From JAMOAW01 sp039908535 (GTDB taxonomy: Bacteria; Pseudomonadota; Magnetococcia; Magnetococcales; JADFZT01), in contig JAMOAW010000002.1 in the NCBI GenBank assembly GCA_039908535.1, forward strand, positions 1 to 64,000: a DNA stretch of 64,000 bases, read 5' to 3'. The notes below the pieces were generated by a model. That model did not search any database. It was not told the DNA's origin and saw nothing but the letters and a program-made list of their open reading frames with translations. Shown piece by piece: positions 8,208 through 15,202 of the stretch; the first letter of the stretch is position 1, and the number at the start of each line of letters is the position of its first letter. Made by a program: the position numbers and the translations under genes.

Positions 8208-8550
8208 AGGAGTAAAAAATAATGTCATGTATTCATCATGCACAGGGTTTATTGATCGCTGCAATTTTACCACACAGTTGTGATTATTGTGTCATTTCGA
8301 ATAAATGGGTTTGTGTAACAAATTGATTACATAAAGAAAATTTACGATTTGTAAGATGTTAATAATTTGTCGTATTTTTTTATTTTTTTGTGATTATAAA
8401 GATGTGCATCAAGTTTTCCACAATGTTATCCACAGGCAGGAAATGGCATTTTTGGAACTCATCTGTACTGCGACAAATCATTTTTCAAGTCGTCAAAAAA
8501 GATTGTAGTCGATCAGCAGAGAAGGTTAAAATATGCTCAATACAGGAGTT
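8208..8550 (+). repeat. Segmental duplication, copy 1 (with decayed epmA 3' end)
   Basis: Diverged direct copy of 9311-9655. Shared landmarks in order are AGGAGTAAAAAAT-ATGTCATGT, CATGCACAGGGTTTATT, the paired DnaA boxes, CGTCAAAAAAG and GTCGATC-GCAGA-AAGG. The last 45 bases or so correspond to the 3' end of epmA (complement strand), but here the frame is shifted and contains stops, so this is a dead remnant. Confidence 0.75.
8414..8434 (+). promoter_or_regulatory. Paired DnaA boxes, copy 1
   Basis: TTTTCCACA (8414-8422) and the perfect DnaA box TTATCCACA (8426-8434), separated by three bases, in AT-rich sequence. The same pair recurs at 9516-9536. DnaA binding is inferred from consensus only. 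Confidence 0.55.
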
Positions 8551-8628
8551 GTCTGTTCTTCGCATTTTCAATCAAAATTTTATAAAAAATGTTCATGAAT
8601 AATATTAAAATAAGTGATTAAAAAAATA

Positions 8629-8657
8629 TTGACATTTTTTCCTCCTTCCATTAAATT
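8629..8657 (+). promoter_or_regulatory. Sigma-70-type promoter of the zinc-ribbon gene
   Basis: TTGACA at 8629-8634, a 17-base spacer, TAAATT at 8652-8657. It lies 56 bases before the start codon of the zinc-ribbon gene. Confidence 0.55.
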
Positions 8658-8712
8658 ATAAAAAAATATAAATTATTTTATAGTTTTAAAAGCAAACTAA
8701 CAGGAGGAATAT

Positions 8713-8907
8713 ATGGCGACATGTCCAAATTGTGACCATAATCCATATGGTTTTAGTTATTCATGGATGTGGATCTATCAGTGTAATGACTGCGGAAAAC
8801 ATTTTTGTCATAATTGCGGTATAACCACAGGTGACGGTGTCCGATGCGCTCATTGTAACTCGGATAACACTGAAAAAGATCACAAATGCCATGGGGACCC
8901 AGATTGA
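8713..8907 (+). CDS. Small double zinc-ribbon protein, function unknown
   Basis: 64 residues with four CXXC knuckles: CPNC (4-7), CNDC, CHNC and CAHC, plus several histidines, enough to hold two zinc ions. It is translated from a perfect AGGAGG site five bases before the ATG and has a TTGACA-N17-TAAATT promoter. A strong T-tailed hairpin follows, so it is a free-standing gene. No partner or enzyme domain is present; it could be a nucleic-acid or protein adaptor, but no function can be assigned. It is flanked on both sides by copies of a duplicated DnaA-box segment. Confidence 0.7.
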   Translation: MATCPNCDHNPYGFSYSWMWIYQCNDCGKHFCHNCGITTGDGVRCAHCNSDNTEKDHKCHGDPD

Positions 8908-9053
8908 TTGTTAATGACTTGGATCTAACTATTGAAATTACTCGCTTAAACGGTTTGATAGATCGTTAGGTTAAATCCAAAAAAAGTTTCCTTTCTTTTA
9001 ATGTGTTGAAAAATAAACCCCTTGGGGGTGATCTCCTCTGAAACAACCGGGTG

Positions 9054-9109
9054 TCCTCCAGTTACCTTTTTTTTTAAAAGATCAAAAAAAGGTAACTGGA
9101 GGATTTTTT
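9054..9109 (+). terminator. Strong intrinsic terminator in a diverged family A repeat
   Basis: A 20-bp perfect stem (9054-9073 with 9084-9103; core CCTCCAGTTACC / GGTAACTGGAGG) followed by six T at 9104-9109. The surrounding 9017-9140, with CCTTGGGGG and CAAGGGTTTTG ends, resembles a diverged family A element, so a dispersed repeat seems to supply the terminator. Confidence 0.7.
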
Positions 9110-9310
9110 CTCAAGGGTTTTGTCTTTGATTTTTCCGTCACTCTTTTCCGACATTTAGGAAAGCATTCACATTATTGTTTCCTTTTTTACCTTTTTTAAA
9201 AAGAGATAAATGATGTGGTTGGTTAAAATATTTTTTGGATTAATGCTGGCGATCAATTTTTTTTTACCCTTTGCTTGTGTTCAAATGATTGACTTGTTAG
9301 TGGAAAAATG

Positions 9311-9655
9311 AGGAGTAAAAAATCATGTCATGTGTCTATCATGCACAGGGTTTATTTTGTGTTGCATTTTTATCACATTATTGCGACTATTATATAACAC
9401 CATGCAAGCATTATTGCGTAAATTGTTGATTAAATTAAAAAATATATTATTTATAAAATGTTGGAAATTTGTCTTATTTTATTATTTTTTTGCAATTATA
9501 AAGAAGTTCATCAAGTTTTCCACAACGTTATCCACAGGCAACAACTGGCTTTTTAGAGCTTTTTGGGCTGCGACAAATAATTCGCCAATTCGTCAAAAAA
9601 GTTAACCCAGTCGATCCGCAGAAAAGGCTAAAACCTGTTCAATGCGGGGTTGTTT
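9311..9655 (+). repeat. Segmental duplication, copy 2 (overlaps functional epmA 3' end)
   Basis: Direct counterpart of 8208-8550. From about 9600 onward it runs into the intact epmA coding end on the complementary strand, which shows that this is the source copy or at least the functional one. The sequence before it is AT-rich and contains no convincing gene. Confidence 0.75.
9516..9536 (+). promoter_or_regulatory. Paired DnaA boxes, copy 2
   Basis: TTTTCCACA (9516-9524) and TTATCCACA (9528-9536), same order and spacing as at 8414-8434, just downstream of a very AT-rich stretch (9420-9510). Confidence 0.55.
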
Positions 9656-10540
9656 GAGAATCGCCATGACGAGGCGATCTATCCCTAACGCCACCCCGGC
9701 ACAAGAGGGCATGCCTGCGTGTAAGGCCGCTAAAAAACGATGATCTATGGGATGTTCAATATCCCCTTGCGCGCGGCGGCGTTGATTGGTGTGGTGCAAA
9801 CGATAGGCTTGTTGATCGGGATCGGTGAGTTCTTGATAGCCGTTGGCCAACTCCATCCCCTCTATGTAAAGCTCAAAGCGTCGGGCACGGGGCGGGGGGC
9901 CTGGATCGATTTGTGCCATGGCAGCGAGAGACTCTGGATACCCCTCTAAAAAAAGCAAACCCGCTATATTTTTCAGGTTTGGTTCCACCAATTCCACCAA
10001 TAAAAAATCCAATACCCCCTCCCAATCCAACCCCTCTGGAGGTGGGGATGGCAAGGCCTGGGCGCGTGTTAATAATTGGCTATATGAGGCAGATAAGGGA
10101 TCTACACCAGTAAATTGGTAAAAAACCTCTCGAAAAGAGCGGGTTTGTCGGGAAGGTTGCCCCAACAGCCCGGCAACCAAATCCCCGACCTCTTCTATTA
10201 ATTGCCAGTGCGACCAGCCCGGTCGATACCACTCCAACATGGTAAATTCGGGATTATGTAAGCCCCCTAGTTCATCGGATCGAAAGGCTTTGGTGATCTG
10301 AAAAATGGGACCCGAACCCGCCGCCAGAAGCCGTTTCATATAGGTCTCTGGTGAGGTGGAGAGATAAAAAGAGCCACATCGCCAGGGTTCTATATGAAGT
10401 TCCGGGACCGTGGAGGGGGAAAGCAAGGGGGTCTCGACTTCCAAAATGGCCCGCTTTTGAAAAAAAGCCCGTACCTGATTTAAAATATGGGCACGGGCTT
10501 GTAAGACCTCTAAAGTAGCACTCGGTTGCCAGAGCGTCAT
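9602..10540 (-). CDS. epmA: EF-P lysine ligase EpmA (PoxA/GenX)
   Basis: 312 residues, resembling the catalytic domain of class II lysyl-tRNA synthetase without the anticodon-binding domain. Class II motifs are visible: motif 1 region with VETPLLSPS, motif 2 FRSDELGGLHNPEFTMLEWY, and C-terminal motif 3 GVALGIDRLVMAIL. EpmA activates (R)-beta-lysine and joins it to the conserved lysine of elongation factor P. The substrate protein gene efp lies six bases upstream in the same operon and epmB is divergent, so the pathway is complete here. Length is close to E. coli EpmA (325). Confidence 0.92.
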   Translation of the reverse strand: MTLWQPSATLEVLQARAHILNQVRAFFQKRAILEVETPLLSPSTVPELHIEPWRCGSFYLSTSPETYMKRLLAAGSGPIFQITKAFRSDELGGLHNPEFTMLEWYRPGWSHWQLIEEVGDLVAGLLGQPSRQTRSFREVFYQFTGVDPLSASYSQLLTRAQALPSPPPEGLDWEGVLDFLLVELVEPNLKNIAGLLFLEGYPESLAAMAQIDPGPPPRARRFELYIEGMELANGYQELTDPDQQAYRLHHTNQRRRAQGDIEHPIDHRFLAALHAGMPSCAGVALGIDRLVMAILKQPRIEQVLAFSADRLG

Positions 10541-10546
10541 GCCAGG

Positions 10547-11110
10547 CTATCCTTTGGCACGCTCCACATACTCACCGGTTCGGGTATCCACACGCACAAA
10601 CTCCCCTTCGTTGACAAACAGGGGAACTTTGACCACCGCTGAGGTCTCTAGGGTGGCAGGTTTGGTTGCACCAGAGATGGTGTCCCCTTTGATGCCAGGT
10701 TCACAATGGGTTATCTTCAGAGTTAAAAATGGAGGAGGGGTGACCGAAATGGCTTTGCCCGCCCAGAGGGTGACCGAATAGCTCTCTTGTTCTTTGAGCC
10801 AGGGAATGACCTCTTTGACCTGGGCTTCGGAAAGGGTATATTGTTCATAGGTGGCTGGATCCATAAAATTCCAGTTGTTGCCATCGCCATACAAAAATTG
10901 CATGTCAACATCGACAACATCGGCTTTGATCACCGTCTCACTGGATTTATAGGTGCGATCAATCACCCGTCCATCGACTAAATTTTTTATGCGAATTTTG
11001 GTGAATGCCTGCCCTTTGCCTGGTTTGACGAACTGGGCGGTTACGATAATCCAGGGTAGATTATCAATCTCTACGCGGGTACCTATGCGCAGTTGGTTAT
11101 GGCTTAACAT
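10547..11110 (-). CDS. efp: Elongation factor P
   Basis: 187 residues, three beta-barrel domains as in all EF-P. The modified loop reads FVKPGKGQAF, with the target lysine at position 32 of this start. EF-P relieves ribosome stalling at polyproline. The frame is open 10 codons further to a TTG, but ATG at 11110 gives the family's usual N-terminus (MLSHNQLRIG) with AAAGAGG upstream, so it is chosen. The C-terminal domain ends with the family pattern GEFVRVDTRTGEYVERA. It is followed at six bases by epmA, whose product modifies it. Confidence 0.94.
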   Translation of the reverse strand: MLSHNQLRIGTRVEIDNLPWIIVTAQFVKPGKGQAFTKIRIKNLVDGRVIDRTYKSSETVIKADVVDVDMQFLYGDGNNWNFMDPATYEQYTLSEAQVKEVIPWLKEQESYSVTLWAGKAISVTPPPFLTLKITHCEPGIKGDTISGATKPATLETSAVVKVPLFVNEGEFVRVDTRTGEYVERAKG

Positions 11111-11228
11111 GGTAGAAAGAACCTCTTTGGCAATGTCCAATAACGGCCAATGGCTTTGTTTTATTGGACGGGTTTATGTGTAGCAAAGTTTTTTTGACGC
11201 TTTGCATCTCTTTTTTTGAAAAAATATC

Positions 11229-12236
11229 GTGACGATAAATAAACAATATACCCAATTACAGTTCAAGGATCATCCCTTTAAATCAACTTTTTATCAAGAA
11301 AATCCTTGGGAGTTGCGTCCATTTCCTCCAAACTCGGAGGAGTTGGCGGCGGCACAGCTCTTTTCTTTTCGTTTGCCACGCTCCTGGAGCCATTGGCTGA
11401 ATGGAACCGATGGGGGGGATCCCCTGTTGCGGCAGGTGGTGCCAGATGGCCAAGAGTTACTCGAAACAGCTGGATTTTCAACCGATCCACTCCAAGAGTC
11501 CCTCTATCAACCCCTGCCGGGGGTGATTCATAAATATCAGGGGCGAATTTTAATTCGGGTGAGTCATACCTGTGCCATTCATTGTCGTTATTGTTTTCGT
11601 CGTCATGCCAACCCCAACGATATCCCTGGCAACGCCAACAGTTGGGAGCGCGTCTTTGAGTATATAGCAGCACAGACGAGTTTGCGCGAGGTGATTTTTT
11701 CTGGGGGCGATCCGTTGATGCTCTCTGACCAAAAATTGGCCTTTTTGGCGCAACGTTTTGACCAAATTCCCCACTTACGTCGTCTGCGTCTCCATTCGCG
11801 CATGCCGGTGGTGGCTCCAGAACGTATCTCTGTTGAATTCATAAATCTATTTACCTCCCTTCGTTTGGCCCCAGTGGTGTTGGTTTTACAGGTGAACCAT
11901 GCAAATGAACTCAATGCCCTGGCCTTGCAAGCGATTCAACGTTTGGTTGAGTCTGGCTTTTTGCTCTTCAACCAATCCGTCTTACTGAGAGGGATCAACG
12001 ACCGCGTCGAGATCCTGGAAACCCTGTGTGAAGCCCTCATCAAGGCCCGTGTCACCCCTTATTATCTCCATTTGCTGGATCCTGTCGCCGGGGCGGCCCA
12101 TTTTGAGGTCACCGAGAAGACGGCAATCGCGCTTATGGAGCAATTAAAAGCGCGTCTACCAGGATATGCCCTACCCAGACTGGTACGCGACCTGCCCGGT
12201 CGAACCGCCAAACAGCATATAGGGTTGGGTGAATAA
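11229..12236 (+). CDS. epmB: EF-P (R)-beta-lysylation protein EpmB (lysine 2,3-aminomutase-like)
   Basis: 335 residues, a radical SAM and PLP enzyme. The iron-sulfur motif is CAIHCRYCFRRH (CX3CX2C) near residue 116, followed by GGDPLMLSD. It converts (S)-alpha-lysine to (R)-beta-lysine for EpmA to ligate to EF-P. Length agrees with E. coli EpmB (342). It starts with GTG, divergently from efp with about 118 bases between the start codons. No EpmC (the hydroxylase) is visible in the window. Confidence 0.9.
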   Translation: MTINKQYTQLQFKDHPFKSTFYQENPWELRPFPPNSEELAAAQLFSFRLPRSWSHWLNGTDGGDPLLRQVVPDGQELLETAGFSTDPLQESLYQPLPGVIHKYQGRILIRVSHTCAIHCRYCFRRHANPNDIPGNANSWERVFEYIAAQTSLREVIFSGGDPLMLSDQKLAFLAQRFDQIPHLRRLRLHSRMPVVAPERISVEFINLFTSLRLAPVVLVLQVNHANELNALALQAIQRLVESGFLLFNQSVLLRGINDRVEILETLCEALIKARVTPYYLHLLDPVAGAAHFEVTEKTAIALMEQLKARLPGYALPRLVRDLPGRTAKQHIGLGE

Positions 12237-12249
12237 TTTTACTTGCGTA

Positions 12250-12259
12250 TATGTGCATA
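12250..12259 (+). promoter_or_regulatory. Possible ArsR operator
   Basis: TATGTGCATA, a short dyad (TATG/CATA) 20 bases before arsR. Position and AT-rich dyad fit an autoregulated ArsR site, but the match is short. Confidence 0.3.
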
Positions 12260-12278
12260 AGCAGATATAAGGAGAAGC

Positions 12279-12629
12279 ATGGAAACGATCCAAGAGTGGT
12301 CTTTGCAATTTAAAGCCCTGTCAGAACCGGTGCGGTTACGCTTGATTCATTTGTTGCGCGGTGGCGGTGAGGTGTGTGTCTGTGATTTGGTGGCTGTTTT
12401 GGGGATGCCACAAAGTTTGATCTCCCGTCACTTAGCCACCCTGCGGCATGCCGGTTGGGTGAGCTATCGTCGGCAGAGTCAGTGGATCTACTATCGGTTG
12501 GCCGTGGAATTAAATCCGTTGCAGCAGAGGATTTTGGCGGCTATGGTTGTGTCTTTTGATGAATCATATGTTTTTAAAGAAGATTTAGTTCGATTGGCTA
12601 CGTTGGATCGGGATTCTGGCATTTGCTAG
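12279..12629 (+). CDS. arsR: ArsR-family arsenic-responsive repressor
   Basis: 116 residues, winged helix-turn-helix. The As(III)-binding signature is visible as VCVCDL at the start of the recognition helix, followed by GMPQSLISRHLATLRHAGWV (helix-turn-helix and wing). AAGGAG lies 6 bases before the ATG. It heads a gene set with a GAPDH and ArsJ, the arsenate detoxification pathway, and should repress that operon until arsenite binds. A family A repeat lies between it and the GAPDH gene. Confidence 0.88.
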   Translation: METIQEWSLQFKALSEPVRLRLIHLLRGGGEVCVCDLVAVLGMPQSLISRHLATLRHAGWVSYRRQSQWIYYRLAVELNPLQQRILAAMVVSFDESYVFKEDLVRLATLDRDSGIC

Positions 12630-12707
12630 TTTTAACTTGATGTTTAAATTTTTTATTTCTCGGTATGAGAACTTTCACATTTGGGAGTGCTGATATCTCG
12701 CCAAAAG

Positions 12708-12822
12708 AATGCAAGGCCAAACCCTGGGGGATAAATCCCCCAGCCCCCCTCTTTTTTTTAATCATCAAGAAAAAAGAGGGGGGGAATAAACTCTGGGGAT
12801 ACGCTCCCAGTTCTTTTTTCCT
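12708..12822 (+). repeat. Family A repeat, copy 2 (inside the ars operon)
   Basis: AAACCCTGGGGGATAAATCCCCCAG hairpin (quoted in two overlapping parts: AAACCCTGGGGGATAAA and ATCCCCCAG), then CCCCCCTCTTTTTTT...AAAAAAGAGGGGGG and a degraded third hairpin. It separates arsR from the GAPDH gene by about 200 bases and may attenuate read-through. Confidence 0.75.
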
Positions 12823-12844
12823 TTAATATTTAGTGGAGAAAAAA

Positions 12845-13852
12845 ATGGCAATACGTGTCGCAATCAATGGATTTGGTCGTATGGGACGTTTGGGATTGCG
12901 GGCCGGATGGCATCGGCCTGGAATAGAAATTGTTTTGGTGAACGAGATCAATGGCGACGCCGCATGTGCGGCCCATTTGTTGACCTATGATTCGGTTCAT
13001 GGTCGTTGGAATGTCCCTGTTACAACGGAATCTGGGGCGTTACGGGTGGGAGAAAAATTGGTTTCTTATTCCCAAAAAGAGAGCCCAGCCCAGTTGGAGT
13101 GCCAAAAGCATGGTATTGATCTCATGATAGATTGCACCGGCGTGTTTAAAACCCCAGAGCTGATTCAACCCTATTTTGAGCAAGGGGTACGCAAGGTGGT
13201 GGTCTCCGCTCCTGTGAAACAACAGGCATTGAATATTGTAATGGGGGTAAACGATCATCTTTATGATTCACAAAAACATCATATTGTGACCCCTGCCTCT
13301 TGCACCACCAACTGTCTGGCCCCTGTGGTCAAGGTGATCCATGAAAATTTGGGAATTCGTCATGGCTCTATGACCACCATTCATAACATTACCAACACCC
13401 AAACCATCATTGACTTGGGTCACAAAGATTTGCGTCGGGCACGGGCCAACTCCCTTTCATTAATTCCCACCTCTACCGGTTCTGCCAAAGCCATTACGCA
13501 AATTTTTCCTGAACTCACCGATAAACTCAATGGGCTGGCTGTGCGCGTTCCGTTACTCAACGCCTCGTTGACCGACTGCGTGTTTGAAGTCAATCAACCC
13601 ACCACGGTGGCTGAGGTCAACCAATTGTTAAAAACCGCCTCCCAAGGGGCATTGCTGGGTATTTTAGGGTATGAAGAGTTGCCTTTGGTCTCCATTGATT
13701 TTAAGGACGACCCCCGTTCTTCCATTGTCGATGCCCTTTCGACAATGGTAATTAACGAAACTCAAGTAAAAATACTCTCTTGGTATGACAACGAATGGGG
13801 CTATGCCAACCGGATGATGGATTTAGTCTGTAAGGTGGCGGCCACTCTGTAA
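12845..13852 (+). CDS. ArsJ-associated glyceraldehyde-3-phosphate dehydrogenase
   Basis: 335 residues. Canonical GAPDH: N-terminal [13 protein letters not shown]ossmann motif, catalytic cysteine in [10 protein letters not shown] (about residue 149) and C-terminal [14 protein letters not shown]. In arsJ operons this enzyme uses arsenate in place of phosphate to give 1-arseno-3-phosphoglycerate, which ArsJ exports. A GTG four codons upstream also opens the frame, but GGAG at 12835-12838 is well placed for the ATG at 12845. It directly precedes arsJ, supporting the arsenic role over central glycolysis. Confidence 0.9.
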   Translation: MAIRVAINGFGRMGRLGLRAGWHRPGIEIVLVNEINGDAACAAHLLTYDSVHGRWNVPVTTESGALRVGEKLVSYSQKESPAQLECQKHGIDLMIDCTGVFKTPELIQPYFEQGVRKVVVSAPVKQQALNIVMGVNDHLYDSQKHHIVTPASCTTNCLAPVVKVIHENLGIRHGSMTTIHNITNTQTIIDLGHKDLRRARANSLSLIPTSTGSAKAITQIFPELTDKLNGLAVRVPLLNASLTDCVFEVNQPTTVAEVNQLLKTASQGALLGILGYEELPLVSIDFKDDPRSSIVDALSTMVINETQVKILSWYDNEWGYANRMMDLVCKVAATL

Positions 13853-13882
13853 ATGGTGACTATACGTGAAAAGGGAACAAAA

Positions 13883-15151
13883 ATGACCTCAACCGCTGTC
13901 AGTTCTCAGGCTGGATTGCGCAATTATCTATTGGTGACCGCCGCTTATTGGGCCTTTACGATCACCGATGGGGCCATTCACATGTTGGTTGTGCTGCATT
14001 TTTATCATTTGGGGTACACCCCTTTGGAGATCGCCTTTTTGTTTTTATTCTATGAGGTGTTTGGCATTGTGACCAATGCGGTGGGTGGCTATGTTGCGGC
14101 TCGAATTGGGTTAAATTCAACGCTCTTTTTGGGCATGGCATTGCAAGTTTTCGCCCTTTCAATGCTGGCCGCTCCTTCGCAATGGCTTTCGGTCCCTTAT
14201 GTTATGACCTTTATGGCTCTCTCTGGAATTGCCAAAGATTTGAACAAAATGAGTGCCAAATCCAGCGTGAAATTGATGGTTCCCGATGGGTCTGATTCCA
14301 CTTTATTTCGTTGGGTGGCGATTTTGACTGGCTCGAAAAACTCTCTGAAAGGGGCTGGATTTTTTCTTGGAGGCTTTTTATTGGCTCTGTTTAATTTTCA
14401 AATTGCCTTGATTGCGTTGGCCAGCGGTCTGACGGTGATGTTACTTCTGACCGCTTTTTTCCTTCCCAGAGATCTTGGCAAGTCCAAGGCAGAATTGAAA
14501 TTTAAACAAATGTTTTCTAAAACACGCCAGATTAATCTACTCTCAGCAGCACGATTTTTTTTGTTTGGCTCTCGAGATGTCTGGTTTACGGTCGGGCTGC
14601 CCGTTTATTTACGTTCTGTTTTGCATTGGTCCCACACCGAGGTTGGTAGTTTTCTTGCTTTTTGGGTGATTGGCTATGGGGTGGTTCAGGCGGTTGCGCC
14701 CTCTCTTTTAAGGGGAGGGGAGAGGAGTAGAGGATCTTCTCTTGGCCCTGATGGTCCCACCGCTCGCCGTTGGGCCTTTATTTTGGCCATTTTCCCGGCA
14801 GGAATTGGTCTGTCCCTGTGGCAAGGTCAGGATCCAGCTCTTTCCATCATCATTGGTCTTGTTCTTTTTGGTGCCGTTTTTGCCATCAACTCTTCGGTCC
14901 ACTCTTATTTGATTTTGCTCTATTCCGACCGTGATAAAGTCGCCATGAATGTTGGGTTTTATTATATGTCCAACGCCGCTGGTCGTTTGGTCGGTACGGT
15001 GTTGTCTGGCTGGGTTTATATGGTCTATGGTTTATTGGGCTGTCTGCTGATTTCTGTCACCTTTGTCCTCGCGGCGGGATTGCTCTCCATGGGATTGCCC
15101 AACCATGAAAAATGGCAGCAGTATCGAATACAACAGATGGGTACAGCCTAA
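13883..15151 (+). CDS. arsJ: Organoarsenical efflux MFS transporter ArsJ
   Basis: 422 residues, about 12 hydrophobic membrane segments, with the ArsJ-typical start LRNYLLVTAAYWAFTITDGA and GYTPLEIAFLFLFYE, and the loop GIAKDLNKMSAKSSVKLMVP. It exports 1-arseno-3-phosphoglycerate, which then decays to free arsenate outside, giving arsenate resistance together with the preceding GAPDH. An ATG at 13853 abuts the GAPDH stop; ATG 13883 is preferred because AAGGGA lies 6 bases before it and the protein then starts close to the family N-terminus. Confidence 0.9.
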   Translation: MTSTAVSSQAGLRNYLLVTAAYWAFTITDGAIHMLVVLHFYHLGYTPLEIAFLFLFYEVFGIVTNAVGGYVAARIGLNSTLFLGMALQVFALSMLAAPSQWLSVPYVMTFMALSGIAKDLNKMSAKSSVKLMVPDGSDSTLFRWVAILTGSKNSLKGAGFFLGGFLLALFNFQIALIALASGLTVMLLLTAFFLPRDLGKSKAELKFKQMFSKTRQINLLSAARFFLFGSRDVWFTVGLPVYLRSVLHWSHTEVGSFLAFWVIGYGVVQAVAPSLLRGGERSRGSSLGPDGPTARRWAFILAIFPAGIGLSLWQGQDPALSIIIGLVLFGAVFAINSSVHSYLILLYSDRDKVAMNVGFYYMSNAAGRLVGTVLSGWVYMVYGLLGCLLISVTFVLAAGLLSMGLPNHEKWQQYRIQQMGTA

Positions 15152-15161
15152 AAGAGAAATA

Positions 15162-15192
15162 CCGATTGGGAAGAAAAATTCTTCCCAATCGG
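15162..15192. terminator. Bidirectional terminator between convergent genes
   Basis: Perfect 14-bp stem CCGATTGGGAAGAA / TTCTTCCCAATCGG with a three-A loop, placed 10 bases from both the arsJ stop and the Hsp70-like gene's stop. Confidence 0.75.
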
Positions 15193-15202
15193 GCTGTAAA
15201 CC

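Noticed and set aside
9210..9293. 27-codon hydrophobic frame (MMWLVKIFFGLMLAINFFF...)
   Set aside because: Depends on the length of a nine-T run and has only a weak ribosome site; left unannotated.
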